From the NCBI RefSeq assembly GCF_000285495.1, contig NZ_HE610977.1:169020-233019 (forward strand): a stretch of DNA of 64,000 bases, given 5' to 3'. Origin of the DNA: Oceanobacillus massiliensis str. N'diop (GTDB lineage: Bacteria; Bacillota; Bacilli; Bacillales; Amphibacillaceae). Each line of letters begins with the position of its first letter. Position 1 is the stretch's first letter. The notes beneath the pieces are model-generated. The model did no database searches. It was not told the origin of the DNA and worked only from the letters and a program-made list of their open reading frames with translations. Shown piece by piece: positions 26,378-37,567 of this stretch. The position numbers and the translations under genes are program-made.

Positions 26378-27724
26378 TTATCCCATTTTTTTTAGGCGTG
26401 TCAAAAAGAAACCATCCGTTTGAAACGTTTGTGGAAATAACTGAAGTCCCTGTTCCGTAATCCCTGGCGACTCTTTTAATTCGGAAGGCAATGTTTCGAA
26501 AAACGACGGATCGATTTGGAAACCAGTGTTGTTTAAGAGGAACTGTTTTATAACATTTTCGTTTTCTTCAGCATCCACCGTACAAGTACTGTAGATCAGC
26601 AGACCATCTTTTTTGAGCAATGGTGCAGCACTCTCCAGAATTTCTGTTTGGATTTCCGATAACCGGTGGATGTCTTCTTCTCTTTTATCGTATTTGATTT
26701 CAGGCTTGCCCCTTATTACTCCTAGCCCTGAGCATGGCGCATCAATCAGAATTCGATCAAAGCTTTCTCGCTCATGCATGTCCTCCAGCTTTCGCGCATC
26801 TCCCGGCTTCGCATCGATGATGGACAGATGGAGCAATGCAGCCTTGTCATCAATCAGTTTAACCTTCTTCTTATGAAGGTCATATGCGTGGATAACACCT
26901 TCGTTTTCCATTTTTTCAGCAATATGGGTCACTTTGCCTCCAGGGGCGCTGCATCCATCGAGTACATGCATTCCTGGCTGCGGATCCAGCATTTCGGCGA
27001 CTAGCATAGAGCTCTGGTCCTGAATTGTCACATAGCCTTCTTTAAAAAGCATAGTATTTAAGATATTTCCCTTATCGACTATGATTCCCTGCGGTGAAAA
27101 AATGGACTTCCTCACTTCAAAGCCTTGCTCCCTTAAAACCTGCATCGCTTTTTCACGAGTGATCTTAAGTGGCTGTACCCTTATGGAACTATGTTTTTTG
27201 GTTAAGTTTGCCTCGCACATTGCTTTTGCCGTTTGCAAGCCATAAGTAGAAACCCAGCGCTCAACCAGCCATTTCGGATGACTTGTTTCAATCGATAGTC
27301 TCGTTGCATCGTTTTTGATGGAAGCTGTTTCCGGCACACCATTTCGCTGCACATTTCGCAAAACACCATTGACTAGCGAGGAAACACCTTTATGTCCACG
27401 CTGTTTTGCTATTTCAACAGCTTCGTGAATAATGGCATGATCAGGTACTTTGTCGAGATAGATCATTTGGTAAATGGACATTCTTAGCAGCATCCGTACC
27501 CATTGATCCATTTTCTTATTGGCGTTCACAAAGTGATTCAAAAAGTAATCCAATGTCATTTTTCTCTGAATCGTTCCGTAGACGACTTCCGTCAGCAGGC
27601 CTTCGTCTTTAGGAGCAATACGTTTTGATTTCAATTCGTTGTCTATTACCAAGTGGCTGAATCCGCTGTCTTTTTCGATTCTGATCAGCAAATCAAGGAT
27701 GGTATTTCGCAATTGATATTTCAT
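26378..27724 (-). CDS. rsmB: 16S rRNA (cytosine(967)-C(5))-methyltransferase RsmB
   Basis: SAM-dependent m5C methyltransferase (448 aa). The N-terminal NusB-like RNA-binding domain covers about residues 1-140. The catalytic domain has VLDGCSAPGGKVTHIAE (SAM loop), DAPCSGLGVIRGKPEIKY (first cysteine) and YSTCTVDAEENE (nucleophile cysteine). I chose the ATG 6 nt after AGGTG; it begins one base after the fmt stop. rlmN, its usual downstream neighbour, is absent. Confidence 0.95.
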   Translation of the reverse strand: MKYQLRNTILDLLIRIEKDSGFSHLVIDNELKSKRIAPKDEGLLTEVVYGTIQRKMTLDYFLNHFVNANKKMDQWVRMLLRMSIYQMIYLDKVPDHAIIHEAVEIAKQRGHKGVSSLVNGVLRNVQRNGVPETASIKNDATRLSIETSHPKWLVERWVSTYGLQTAKAMCEANLTKKHSSIRVQPLKITREKAMQVLREQGFEVRKSIFSPQGIIVDKGNILNTMLFKEGYVTIQDQSSMLVAEMLDPQPGMHVLDGCSAPGGKVTHIAEKMENEGVIHAYDLHKKKVKLIDDKAALLHLSIIDAKPGDARKLEDMHERESFDRILIDAPCSGLGVIRGKPEIKYDKREEDIHRLSEIQTEILESAAPLLKKDGLLIYSTCTVDAEENENVIKQFLLNNTGFQIDPSFFETLPSELKESPGITEQGLQLFPQTFQTDGFFLTRLKKMG

Positions 27725-27725
27725 A

Positions 27726-28673
27726 TTATTCACCTAATATAATCCCAGTTTTTATTCGATCCTGTGATCCCTGTAAATATTCTTTTACGGTCATCCTCTT
27801 TTTTCCGGCGGGTTGAATCTCTATAACGTTTATTCCTTTTCGATCACCACATACGACGATAAAGCTTTCATTATTATCCGCTATTTCAGCAATTTCTCCG
27901 GGTGCCTTGTCCCTATAGCTGGCATCTGCAGGTTCGCCCCACCAGATTTTCATTACCTTTCCCTCATAAGTGGTAAAGGCTACGGGCCATGGATGCAGGC
28001 CGCGAATTTGATCATAGACAGAATCACTATCTTTTTTCCAGTCGATTTTCTCCTGGTCCCTCTTGATATTGGAAGCAAAGGTCGCTTTGGTTTCATCCTG
28101 TTTTTCAGGGTTCAGCTGATTCGCAAATAGTCTTGGCAAGGTGTCTATCAAAAGCTCTGCACCGGCCTTTGACAGTTTTTCATGCATGGAGCCAACATGA
28201 TCATTTCGCCCAATCGGTACCGAACGCTGGGTTAATATGTCCCCCGCATCCAGTTTCTCAACCATATACATAATGGTGATGCCTGTTTCTTTCTTCCCTT
28301 GCATGATTGCATAATGGATTGGTGCACCACCACGCAATTCAGGTAATAATGATGCATGGACATTGATACAGCCGAATTCCGGTGCATCAAGAATTTCATT
28401 TGGCAAAATTTGGCCATATGCCGCTGTCACAATTAAATCTGGCTCATACCGCAGGATTTCTTCATAATCGTTTCGAAGTTTTTCCGGCTGGAATACGGGA
28501 ATGTCATGACTTTCAGCCTCTACTTTAACTGGTGGAGGGGTTATGATGCGTTTTCTGCCCTTTGGACGGTCCGGCTGAGTGACAACAAGCACCACTTCAT
28601 ATTCTGACTCGATTAAATTCCTTAAAACAGGAACTGAAAAATCCGGGGTTCCCATAAATACTATGCGTTTCAT
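27726..28673 (-). CDS. fmt: Methionyl-tRNA formyltransferase
   Basis: Formylates initiator Met-tRNA using 10-formyl-THF (315 aa). [11 protein letters not shown] at the N-terminus, [17 protein letters not shown] with the catalytic His region and a C-terminal OB domain ending near residue 305. In B. subtilis def (peptide deformylase) lies between priA and fmt. Here only 39 bp separate them, so def must be elsewhere. Confidence 0.97.
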   Translation of the reverse strand: MKRIVFMGTPDFSVPVLRNLIESEYEVVLVVTQPDRPKGRKRIITPPPVKVEAESHDIPVFQPEKLRNDYEEILRYEPDLIVTAAYGQILPNEILDAPEFGCINVHASLLPELRGGAPIHYAIMQGKKETGITIMYMVEKLDAGDILTQRSVPIGRNDHVGSMHEKLSKAGAELLIDTLPRLFANQLNPEKQDETKATFASNIKRDQEKIDWKKDSDSVYDQIRGLHPWPVAFTTYEGKVMKIWWGEPADASYRDKAPGEIAEIADNNESFIVVCGDRKGINVIEIQPAGKKRMTVKEYLQGSQDRIKTGIILGE

Positions 28674-28712
28674 AATTTACTACCTTCTTTCACTTCTCTA
28701 ACTCAATATTAG

Positions 28713-31121
28713 CTACATCATATGATATGGCTGCATATCCACTGTAATCAATAAGTTGTTTTTCCGAACATCATCTGCAAATATTGTTTTTATTTTATTG
28801 ATGTATTTCCGTAAATGTGGTTCATTTCTATATTTTATCATGCATTGATAGCGATATCTATCTTTGATACGCGGCACGGGAGATGGCGTCGGTCCCAATA
28901 CCACGGTATTATTCCCAACATTTTTCAATAACAATTGTGCAATCTGCTGGGTCGTTTGGACTGCCTTTACATGGTTTTCATGCGATACGGTAATCAGTGC
29001 CAAATAAAAGTAAGGAGGGTACTGAAATGCCTTTCGCATCCCCATTTCCCGTTTGTAAAAATCATTGAAATTGTATTCACTCGCCATCTCAATGCTGTAG
29101 TGTTCCGGGGTGTACGTTTGAACGATAACTTCTCCCGGAAGTTCATGTCTGCCAGCACGTCCGCTTACCTGCGTAAGCAGCTGGAAAGTCTTTTCCGATG
29201 AACGGAAATCTGGCAAATGAAGCATCGAATCCGCTGTAAGGACACCGACTAGCGTTACATTCTCAAAGTCCAAACCCTTGGCAATCATCTGGGTTCCTAA
29301 AAGGATATCTGCCTTTTTATCAGCAAATTGGCCCAGCAGCTTTTCATGAGCACCTTTCCTTCTCGTTGTATCTACATCCATCCGGATTACCCTTGCTTGC
29401 GGAATAAGAGTCGTTAATGTCTCTTCCACTTTCTGTGTTCCGGTCCCGAAGAATCGGATGAGGTCGCTGCTGCATTCAGGACAGACTTGAGGCACCTTCT
29501 CTTCATATGAACAGTAATGGCATTTCAGCTGATTGCTGTTTTTATGGTAGGTCAATGCGATATCGCAATGCGGGCATTCTTTCACATGTCCGCAATCTCT
29601 GCACATAACAAATGTGGAATAGCCTCTCCGATTCAACATAAGCACTATCTGCTCGCCCTTTTCCAGGCACTGTTCGATTTTTTCCTTAAGCGTTCTGGAA
29701 AACATGGAACGGTTGCCAGCATGGAGCTCGTTTCTCATATCGATCACATCCACTTTCGGCATGGCCTTGTGATTTGTCCGTTCACTTAATGTTGAAAGCT
29801 TATAGACACCTTTTGCTGCGCGGGCATAGGATTCCAATGCCGGAGTAGCACTTCCCAGCAAAACAGGGCAGCTATTGGTTTGTCCTCTGTGAATCGATAC
29901 ATCGCGGGCATGATAGCGAGGCTGATCTTCCTGTTTATATGTCGTTTCATGCTCTTCATCAATGATAATGATACCAAGATTTTCAAATGGCGCGAACACG
30001 GCTGATCGTGCTCCAACAACGACTTTTACTTCTTTCCGCTGGATTCTGCGCCATTCATCAAATTTTTCACCTGCAGAAAGTGCACTATGCATTACGGCAA
30101 CATTTGAACCAAATCTCCCTTTAAACCTTTTCACCATCTGAGGTGTCAATGATATCTCGGGAACAAGTACGATTGCTTCCTTGCCCTTGCTTAAGACCTT
30201 TTGGATTGCCTGCAGATAGATTTCGGTTTTTCCGCTTCCGGTTACTCCATGGATTAGGAATACGTCATGTTTATTAGCTTCGATCGCTTCATCGATCGGA
30301 TCGATGGCCTTTTGCTGCTGTTCGGTCAACGGGAGTGGGGCTGTTCTTTTGAATTCATCATCATTATATGGATTCCTCATTATTTCCTGTTGGTATGTTT
30401 CCAGCAAGCCCTTTTCGACCAATGCTTTTACAGTGCTTGTCGTTGTCTGGATTTCTTTCAGCAGCCGCTGTTGCTCTATCGGTTTCTCAAATTCTATAAA
30501 ATATAGTAAGAGCTGCCTTTGTTTCTTTGCTGTCTTGGCTAAATCCGCTAAAGCCTCTTCCAGTAAATGCATTTCTTTTGCTGGTCTAACCATGGTTACC
30601 TTCTTTTTGGTAATTCTTGATTTCACTAGGTAGTCGATCGATACTTCTCCAGCTTGAACTAGCTTCTGAAGCTGATAATAGCTGATCGGAGAGGCTTCGA
30701 ATTCTTCATATGGAATATAATCTCTCCCAGCAAACAGATATTCCATATCATCCGGAAGCCTCCCTTCCGTCAAACGAACCAATTCTTTTTTGTACTGCGA
30801 TTTCAGTACTTGCGGCAGCATCGCCTGGAGTGCAGTAATCGATAGACTAAGTGTTTCATTCGCAACCCATTTTCCGAGTTCCAGCAATTCCTCTGTCAAA
30901 ACAGGGACTACATCAAGCACATCAGAGATACTTTTCAATTTATCAAAGGTTGATTCTGAAGTGATATCGACGACAAATCCCATAATTTTTCTTGGACCGA
31001 ATGGAACAATCACACGCATCCCCACCGCGAGCATGTCTGTGAACTTATCTGGAATCATATAATCAAATGTCTGATTTGTTGAACTTGCAGGTACATCCAC
31101 AATTACTTTAGCAATATTCAA
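28713..31121 (-). CDS. priA: Primosomal protein N' (replication restart helicase PriA)
   Basis: 3'-5' helicase that reloads the replisome at broken forks (802 aa). A 3'-DNA-binding N-terminal domain is followed by Walker A GVTGSGKTEIYLQ, DEEHETTYKQ, and paired zinc-binding cysteines (CRDCGHVKECPHC, CHYCSYEEKVPQVCPEC). GTQMIAKGLDF and SQVSGRAGR-like QVSGRAGRHE motifs follow. Start is TTG, overlapping the coaBC stop (TTGA). Confidence 0.96.
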   Translation of the reverse strand: MNIAKVIVDVPASSTNQTFDYMIPDKFTDMLAVGMRVIVPFGPRKIMGFVVDITSESTFDKLKSISDVLDVVPVLTEELLELGKWVANETLSLSITALQAMLPQVLKSQYKKELVRLTEGRLPDDMEYLFAGRDYIPYEEFEASPISYYQLQKLVQAGEVSIDYLVKSRITKKKVTMVRPAKEMHLLEEALADLAKTAKKQRQLLLYFIEFEKPIEQQRLLKEIQTTTSTVKALVEKGLLETYQQEIMRNPYNDDEFKRTAPLPLTEQQQKAIDPIDEAIEANKHDVFLIHGVTGSGKTEIYLQAIQKVLSKGKEAIVLVPEISLTPQMVKRFKGRFGSNVAVMHSALSAGEKFDEWRRIQRKEVKVVVGARSAVFAPFENLGIIIIDEEHETTYKQEDQPRYHARDVSIHRGQTNSCPVLLGSATPALESYARAAKGVYKLSTLSERTNHKAMPKVDVIDMRNELHAGNRSMFSRTLKEKIEQCLEKGEQIVLMLNRRGYSTFVMCRDCGHVKECPHCDIALTYHKNSNQLKCHYCSYEEKVPQVCPECSSDLIRFFGTGTQKVEETLTTLIPQARVIRMDVDTTRRKGAHEKLLGQFADKKADILLGTQMIAKGLDFENVTLVGVLTADSMLHLPDFRSSEKTFQLLTQVSGRAGRHELPGEVIVQTYTPEHYSIEMASEYNFNDFYKREMGMRKAFQYPPYFYLALITVSHENHVKAVQTTQQIAQLLLKNVGNNTVVLGPTPSPVPRIKDRYRYQCMIKYRNEPHLRKYINKIKTIFADDVRKNNLLITVDMQPYHMM

Positions 31122-32335
31122 TGCAATTCATCCTTCATATCCCGATTGATTAAGGTGAGTATTTTTTCTGCAACTTCCCTTTTCGAGGCAATTGCCACCT
31201 CATCCTGTTTCCAATGTTTATTTACATACGTAACGCTATTGGTATCCCCTTCAAAACCTGCACCGGCAGAAGAAACATCATTGATTACAATAGCATCCAA
31301 ATTCTTCTTTTCTAATTTTTTCTTCCCGTATTCCAATAAATTGTTTGTTTCTGCTGCAAAACCGACCAAATACTGCTTTGTCTTCACTTTTCCTAAGGAT
31401 TGAAGAATATCCCTTGTCCGTTCCATTTCAACCAGCCATTCTCCATCCTTTTTTTTCAATTTTTCTGCATACACTTGTTTTGGCCGATAATCGGCTACCG
31501 CTGCCGCTTTAATGACAATATCCTGACCAGGAAAATAACGGTGCATTTCGATATACATTTCATCAGCAGTTGTAACATTGATCCGTTTAATGTTAGGATG
31601 CATAATGTTTTCCGAAACCGGGCCGGATATAAGTGTTACCTCTGCACCACTGTCCGCTGCCGCTTCGGCAAGTGCATATCCCATCTTACCTGATGATCTG
31701 TTCGTAAAAAATCGGACAGGATCAACCCTTTCTCTTGTAGGCCCTGCTGAAATGAGGACCTTTTTCCCTGAAAGGATAGGTTCTTTTTCACGGTTCTCCT
31801 GATGTTTCTGGATTGCTTTCATGATACTCTCAGGTTCCTCGAGGCGTCCTTTTCCTACATAGCCACAGGCAAGATATCCGTCCCCTGGCTCAATAAAGTG
31901 ATAGCCCCATTCTTCCAGCTGCTTCATGTTCTTGATTACTGCTGGGTGGGCATACATATGTACGTTCATTGCTGGAGCAATATAAACATCTGCCTGTGTC
32001 GCAAGCAAGGTTGTCGACAGCATATCATCTGCGATTCCATTTGCCAGCTTTCCAATAATATTTGCAGTAGCAGGTGCTATCAGAACGATATCCGCCCAAT
32101 CTGCAAGATCGATATGCGCTATTTTCTGTGGATTCTTTTCATCAAATGTATCTATATATACGGGATTTCTCGATAAAGCCTGAAAAGTCAGGGGTGCGAC
32201 AAATTCTGCAGCACTTTCTGTCATGATGACTTTTACGTTTGCACCCTTTTGCGTTAATTTACTTGCCAGTGCACACGCTTTATATACTGCTATCCCACCG
32301 GAAACACCTAATAGAATGTTCTTTTGATCAAACAA
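31118..32335 (-). CDS. coaBC: Bifunctional phosphopantothenoylcysteine decarboxylase/phosphopantothenate-cysteine ligase CoaBC
   Basis: Flavoprotein making 4'-phosphopantetheine for CoA and for ACP (405 aa). N-terminal CoaC domain: GVSGGIAVYKA, catalytic His in IAHIDLADWADI, PAMNVHMY, and ACGYVGKGRLEEPE with the active cysteine. C-terminal CoaB domain from about residue 190: ISAGPTRERVDPVRF, TNRSSGKMG and AAVADYRP. It is separated from rpoZ by a terminator. Confidence 0.96.
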   Translation of the reverse strand: MFDQKNILLGVSGGIAVYKACALASKLTQKGANVKVIMTESAAEFVAPLTFQALSRNPVYIDTFDEKNPQKIAHIDLADWADIVLIAPATANIIGKLANGIADDMLSTTLLATQADVYIAPAMNVHMYAHPAVIKNMKQLEEWGYHFIEPGDGYLACGYVGKGRLEEPESIMKAIQKHQENREKEPILSGKKVLISAGPTRERVDPVRFFTNRSSGKMGYALAEAAADSGAEVTLISGPVSENIMHPNIKRINVTTADEMYIEMHRYFPGQDIVIKAAAVADYRPKQVYAEKLKKKDGEWLVEMERTRDILQSLGKVKTKQYLVGFAAETNNLLEYGKKKLEKKNLDAIVINDVSSAGAGFEGDTNSVTYVNKHWKQDEVAIASKREVAEKILTLINRDMKDELH

Positions 32336-32454
32336 GGTTCAAACCCCTTTCCGGAACTTATTACAATTTTATTCTGGTTTATTTATAACATATTGAGAAC
32401 TCATTTGCCTTTTTAGAAGCCTGGTATTCATACTCGGGCATTCCTTTCATCACG

Positions 32455-32493
32455 TAAAAAATAAACCTCCCACTGTAATATGCGGGAGGTTTA
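32455..32493 (-). terminator. Terminator after rpoZ
   Basis: Minus-strand hairpin TAAACCTCCC/GGGAGGTTTA followed by TTTTTT, 12 nt after the rpoZ stop. It separates remA-gmk-rpoZ from coaBC. Confidence 0.88.
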
Positions 32494-32504
32494 AGTTTAA
32501 AAAA

Positions 32505-33609
<1,105 letters not shown>

Positions 33610-33793
33610 CTTACTTCCCCCTTGAACAAACTCCAACGATATTCAGTCATTTTTGTATAATAGTATCATTATACTTTATCTGAGCGGAAATTTATACTAT
33701 TAAATTTCAATAAGGCTGTTTTTATGCTACATGTTCCCAGCAAGCTTGTGGGATGACTGCGAAAAGCTGGCCATAAAAGCCGGCCGGTATCTG

Positions 33794-34690
33794 CTATTCT
33801 ATATTCTGTACTTGTTCCTTCACTTTTTCGATCTCACTTTTCAGCTCGACAGTCCATTCGCTGATTTTGGCATCCGTAGATTTGGACCCGATTGTATTTG
33901 CTTCACGATGCATTTCCTGCGTAATAAAATCAAGCTTTCTTCCGGCAGCCGTTTTACCTGACATCATCCTTCTAAAATGTTCAATATGGCTAGAGAGTCT
34001 CGTTATCTCTTCTGTAATATCTCCCCTATCAGCGAGCAATACGACTTCCTGCATGATTCTTGCATCGTCCTCCGGTATCTTCCCTTCCAGATACCCATGA
34101 ACTCTCTCCGTTACTCTTCTCTGATATTCGATCCGGACACTACCCCTCCGATGATGAAGTTCACTGACGATATCATATATCGTTTCGAGTCTTTTCTGCA
34201 AATCTTCTTTTAGGAAGCGTCCCTCCTGTTCCCTCATAGACTCTACTTGCTTGCACGCTTTATCCAGCCCGTCCAGAATCAGTCTATGCAGTTCGCTTGG
34301 TGTTTCTTTCGTTTCTTCAATACTGAAAAACCCGCTCATCGAAGGAATTACCGACATAGGCACCTCTTCTTTGAGATCATATCGTTGTCTTGCTTGTCTC
34401 AATTGTGCAATGTATTGATCCATCAGCTCCCAGTCTGCCCTTAATTCCCTTTTCGAAAACCTTTCTCCATCCAGTTCGATATATACCTCAATCCTACCTC
34501 TTTCGAAATAGGATTGAATGATTTTTTTCAGCCTATCCTCCATGAACAGGAAGGTCCGCGGTATCTTTGTCGTTATATCAAGGAACCGATGATTGACACT
34601 TCTTATTTCAATTATTAACGTACTGTTTTCCAAATGGAGCACTTCTCTGCCATAACCAGTCATACTGCTTGTCAATTCCATCACCGCCAT
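33794..34690 (-). CDS. YicC/YloC family endoribonuclease
   Basis: Family of metal-dependent endoribonucleases implicated in RNA decay (298 aa). N-terminal SSMTGYGREVL, IEIRSVNHRFLDI, and the C-terminal GRKLDFITQEMHREANTIGSK block (key words LDFITQEM, REANTIGSK) are characteristic. Start uncertain: ATGs at 34690 and 34681 both have poor ribosome binding sites. Upstream of remA as in B. subtilis. Confidence 0.93.
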   Translation of the reverse strand: MAVMELTSSMTGYGREVLHLENSTLIIEIRSVNHRFLDITTKIPRTFLFMEDRLKKIIQSYFERGRIEVYIELDGERFSKRELRADWELMDQYIAQLRQARQRYDLKEEVPMSVIPSMSGFFSIEETKETPSELHRLILDGLDKACKQVESMREQEGRFLKEDLQKRLETIYDIVSELHHRRGSVRIEYQRRVTERVHGYLEGKIPEDDARIMQEVVLLADRGDITEEITRLSSHIEHFRRMMSGKTAAGRKLDFITQEMHREANTIGSKSTDAKISEWTVELKSEIEKVKEQVQNIE

Positions 34691-34819
34691 CTAATTTAGA
34701 AGTTATATGAGTTCAGATTCTATTATAGCAATCACTTTGCCTATAGAAAAATAATCCATATAAACAAGAAAATCCCAAAGCAGTCAGTTTGTGACCGACA
34801 ACTTCGGGAGGAAGGGATT
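34691..34819. other. yicC-yloB intergenic region
   Basis: About 130 bp between two minus-strand genes. I found no clear terminator or promoter. Confidence 0.35.
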
Positions 34820-37473
34820 TCACTTCTTGGAAAAGCCGAATAAGACAGTAGGGATTGCACTTAATCCGATAATAAGCAGCCAATCTCTTAATGTAAGTGC
34901 TACCGTATGGAACACAGGCTGAAGCGGCGGCCAATAAATGACAATAAGCAATAACAGCAGGGAAGAAATTACGGCGAACACAAGATATAGGTTCCCAAAC
35001 GGATTCCTCGAGAAAACAGAGTGCTCACTGCGACAATCGAATACATGAATCAATTGTGCCATCACGAGTGTGGTGAACGCCGTTGTCTGGGCAAATATTA
35101 AATTATCAGGATCGTTCTGATAGGTCAAAATAAACCCGATCAATGTCACTGCACCAATTAAAATCCCCCTGCTAATTATTTTGTAGCCAAGTCCTCTTGC
35201 AAAAATTCCTTCACGGGGATTTCTTGGCGAGCGCCTCATTACATCCTCTTCCGCCTTATCAAGACCCAGTGCCATTGCCGGAAGTCCATCAGTGACAAGG
35301 TTAACCCATAGAATCTGTACTGGAATTAGGGGTAATGGCAATGCCAAAAGCATCGCAAAGAGCATAACAAGTATTTCACCTACATTGGAAGCTAGCAGAT
35401 ATCGAATGAATTTGCGAATATTTTCATAGATGTTTCTGCCTTCCTCAATAGCAGATTTGATTGTCGCAAAATTATCATCCATTAAGATTAATGACGAGGC
35501 TTCCTTTGTAACATCGGTGCCACTGACGCCCATGCTGATTCCTATGTCACTAGCTTTTATCGCCGGTGCATCATTGACACCATCACCTGTCATGGCGACA
35601 ATATGCCCCTTTTCCTGAAAAGCCTTGACAATCTTCAGCTTATGCTCCGGTGTCACACGGGCAAACACATACGTATCCTCGATAACATTGCTTAGTTCCT
35701 CCGTACTCATCCTATTAAGCTGGTAACCTTCAAGTACTAGTCCACCATCAGGTAGCAGATTTAAATTCTTCGCAATTGCCTTGGCGGTGTTTACATGGTC
35801 CCCGGTTATCATTACTGTTTTAATTCCTGCCTCCCTGCATTCGCGGATTGCAGTCTTCACTTCTTTTCTAGGTGGGTCCATGAGTCCATATAATCCAATA
35901 AAGGTTAAGTCATCCTCGAGGCTTGCAGCTTGAAGAGATACATTTCCCGACAAGGATTTAATCCCAATCGCTATCGTTCTTAACGCCTTATTTGCCATAT
36001 CATTAATCGCGCTTTCTATCTGCTGCTGATTTTGTTTTTTAATAGTTTCTTCCCGTCCCTGTCCAAATAAAAGGATGATCTAGGAAGCAGCACATCAGGC
36101 GCTCCTTTTGTAATCAAGAAACGCATCCCGTTTTTATCTTCAACAACGACACTCATTCTTTTCCTGTCTGAATCAAACGGAAATTCCTTTACAATCCGAA
36201 AGTCTTCTGCAAACCCGGCATTTAGGCCAAGCTTTCTCGCAGCAACCAGCAAGGCACCATCTGTTGGGTCGCCATCAATGAAATTTTTCCCTTTTTTCAC
36301 GTATAGAGATGCATTGTTACATAACATCCCATAGAGCAGCATGTTCTCGAGATTCGGTGTTTCCCGTTCTACTTTTTGTTTGTCACGAAAGAAATCTCCC
36401 TGTATCTGGTACCCATCACCAGACACATACAAATACTCTCCATTCACGTATATCTCCTTTACCGTCATTTGATTTTCAGTCATTGTCCCTGTTTTGTCAG
36501 AACAAATAACGGAGGCACATCCGAGCGTTTCAACAGCTGAAAGCTTTCTGACAATCGCCTTTTTCCGTATCATCCGCTGTACCCCTAGTGACAGAGCTAC
36601 AGTCACAATTGCAGGCAGTCCTTCCGGGATGGCGGCGACAGCAAGTGATACTCCCGCAAGAAACATTTCATACATGGGATGACCCTGCATTATGCCTAGG
36701 CCAGAGACAAGAACTGTTAATAGGACTGCTACGATAATTAAGATCTTGCCGAGCTCTGCCAATTTCATTTCAAGCGGGGTTACTGTCTTCTTCGTTTCTG
36801 CCATTAACGAAGCAATCTGTCCCATCACGGTATTCATTCCTGTTCCAACAACGATACCGATACCGGATCCCCTCGTGACGAGTGTACCCATAAATCCCAT
36901 ATTTGCCTGGTCCTGCACATCGATATCGCCATTCATGATTGCAGTCGCATGTTTACTGACCGGCAGGGATTCCCCTGTGAGCGCTGACTCCTCTGTTTCC
37001 ATTCCATTAGATGTAACAATACGCAGGTCTGCAGGAATACGATCGCCGCTATTGATTTTAACGATATCTCCGACAACCACATCCCGGGACGATACTTTCT
37101 CCCACCTTTCATTACGCATGACATTGGCCATAGGAGCTGACAATTCTTTTAATTTTTCTAATGAGTTTTCTGCCTTCTGTTCCTGAAAGAAACCGATAAA
37201 TCCATTGATCATAACAATGAACATAATTGCAATTGCGTCAACGAATTCACCAAGCAGTCCTGCAATCAACGTAGCAGCAAGCAGAACAATAACCATGAAA
37301 TCCTGAAACTGCTTTAAAAAAATGAGCCACTTAGAAGTATTTTTCTTTGCTTCAAGAATATTTTCCCCATATTGCTTCCGACGTTCTTCAGCCTGCTTAG
37401 AGGTCAATCCCCTATTTGCTGTAACATGCAACTTCTGTTCAACCTTTTCTGCATCCAATTGATACCATTTCAT
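34820..37473 (-). pseudogene. yloB: P-type Ca2+-transporting ATPase (YloB-like), interrupted by a -1 frameshift
   Basis: Cation-translocating P-type ATPase of the SERCA/PMR1 group. The first frame carries the cation-transporter N-terminal domain, TGES (ALTGESLPV), PEGLPAIV in M4 and CSDKTGTMTENQM with the phosphorylated Asp. The second carries MTGDGVNDAPA and the C-terminal membrane helices. They join in the nucleotide-binding domain. Adding one base in the A-run at 36069-36072 gives a continuous 884-residue protein, close to the 890 of B. subtilis YloB. GGAGG lies 7 nt before the chosen ATG. Either a recent pseudogene or a sequence error. Confidence 0.92.
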
Positions 37474-37567
37474 CTGCATTCCTCCGCGCATTTAGATAGT
37501 ACAAGCTATTACAATATCTATGCCTAACCGTATGAAAAAATGCTATAATTACGCAAGAGGTGATTTT

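Noticed and set aside
34713..34934. 73-codon minus-strand ORF over the end of yloB
   Set aside because: It overlaps the yloB C-terminal coding region in another frame and has no distinct features.
36040..36080. Programmed frameshifting in yloB
   Set aside because: No slippery heptamer, internal Shine-Dalgarno or pseudoknot was seen, and P-type ATPases of this group do not use it.
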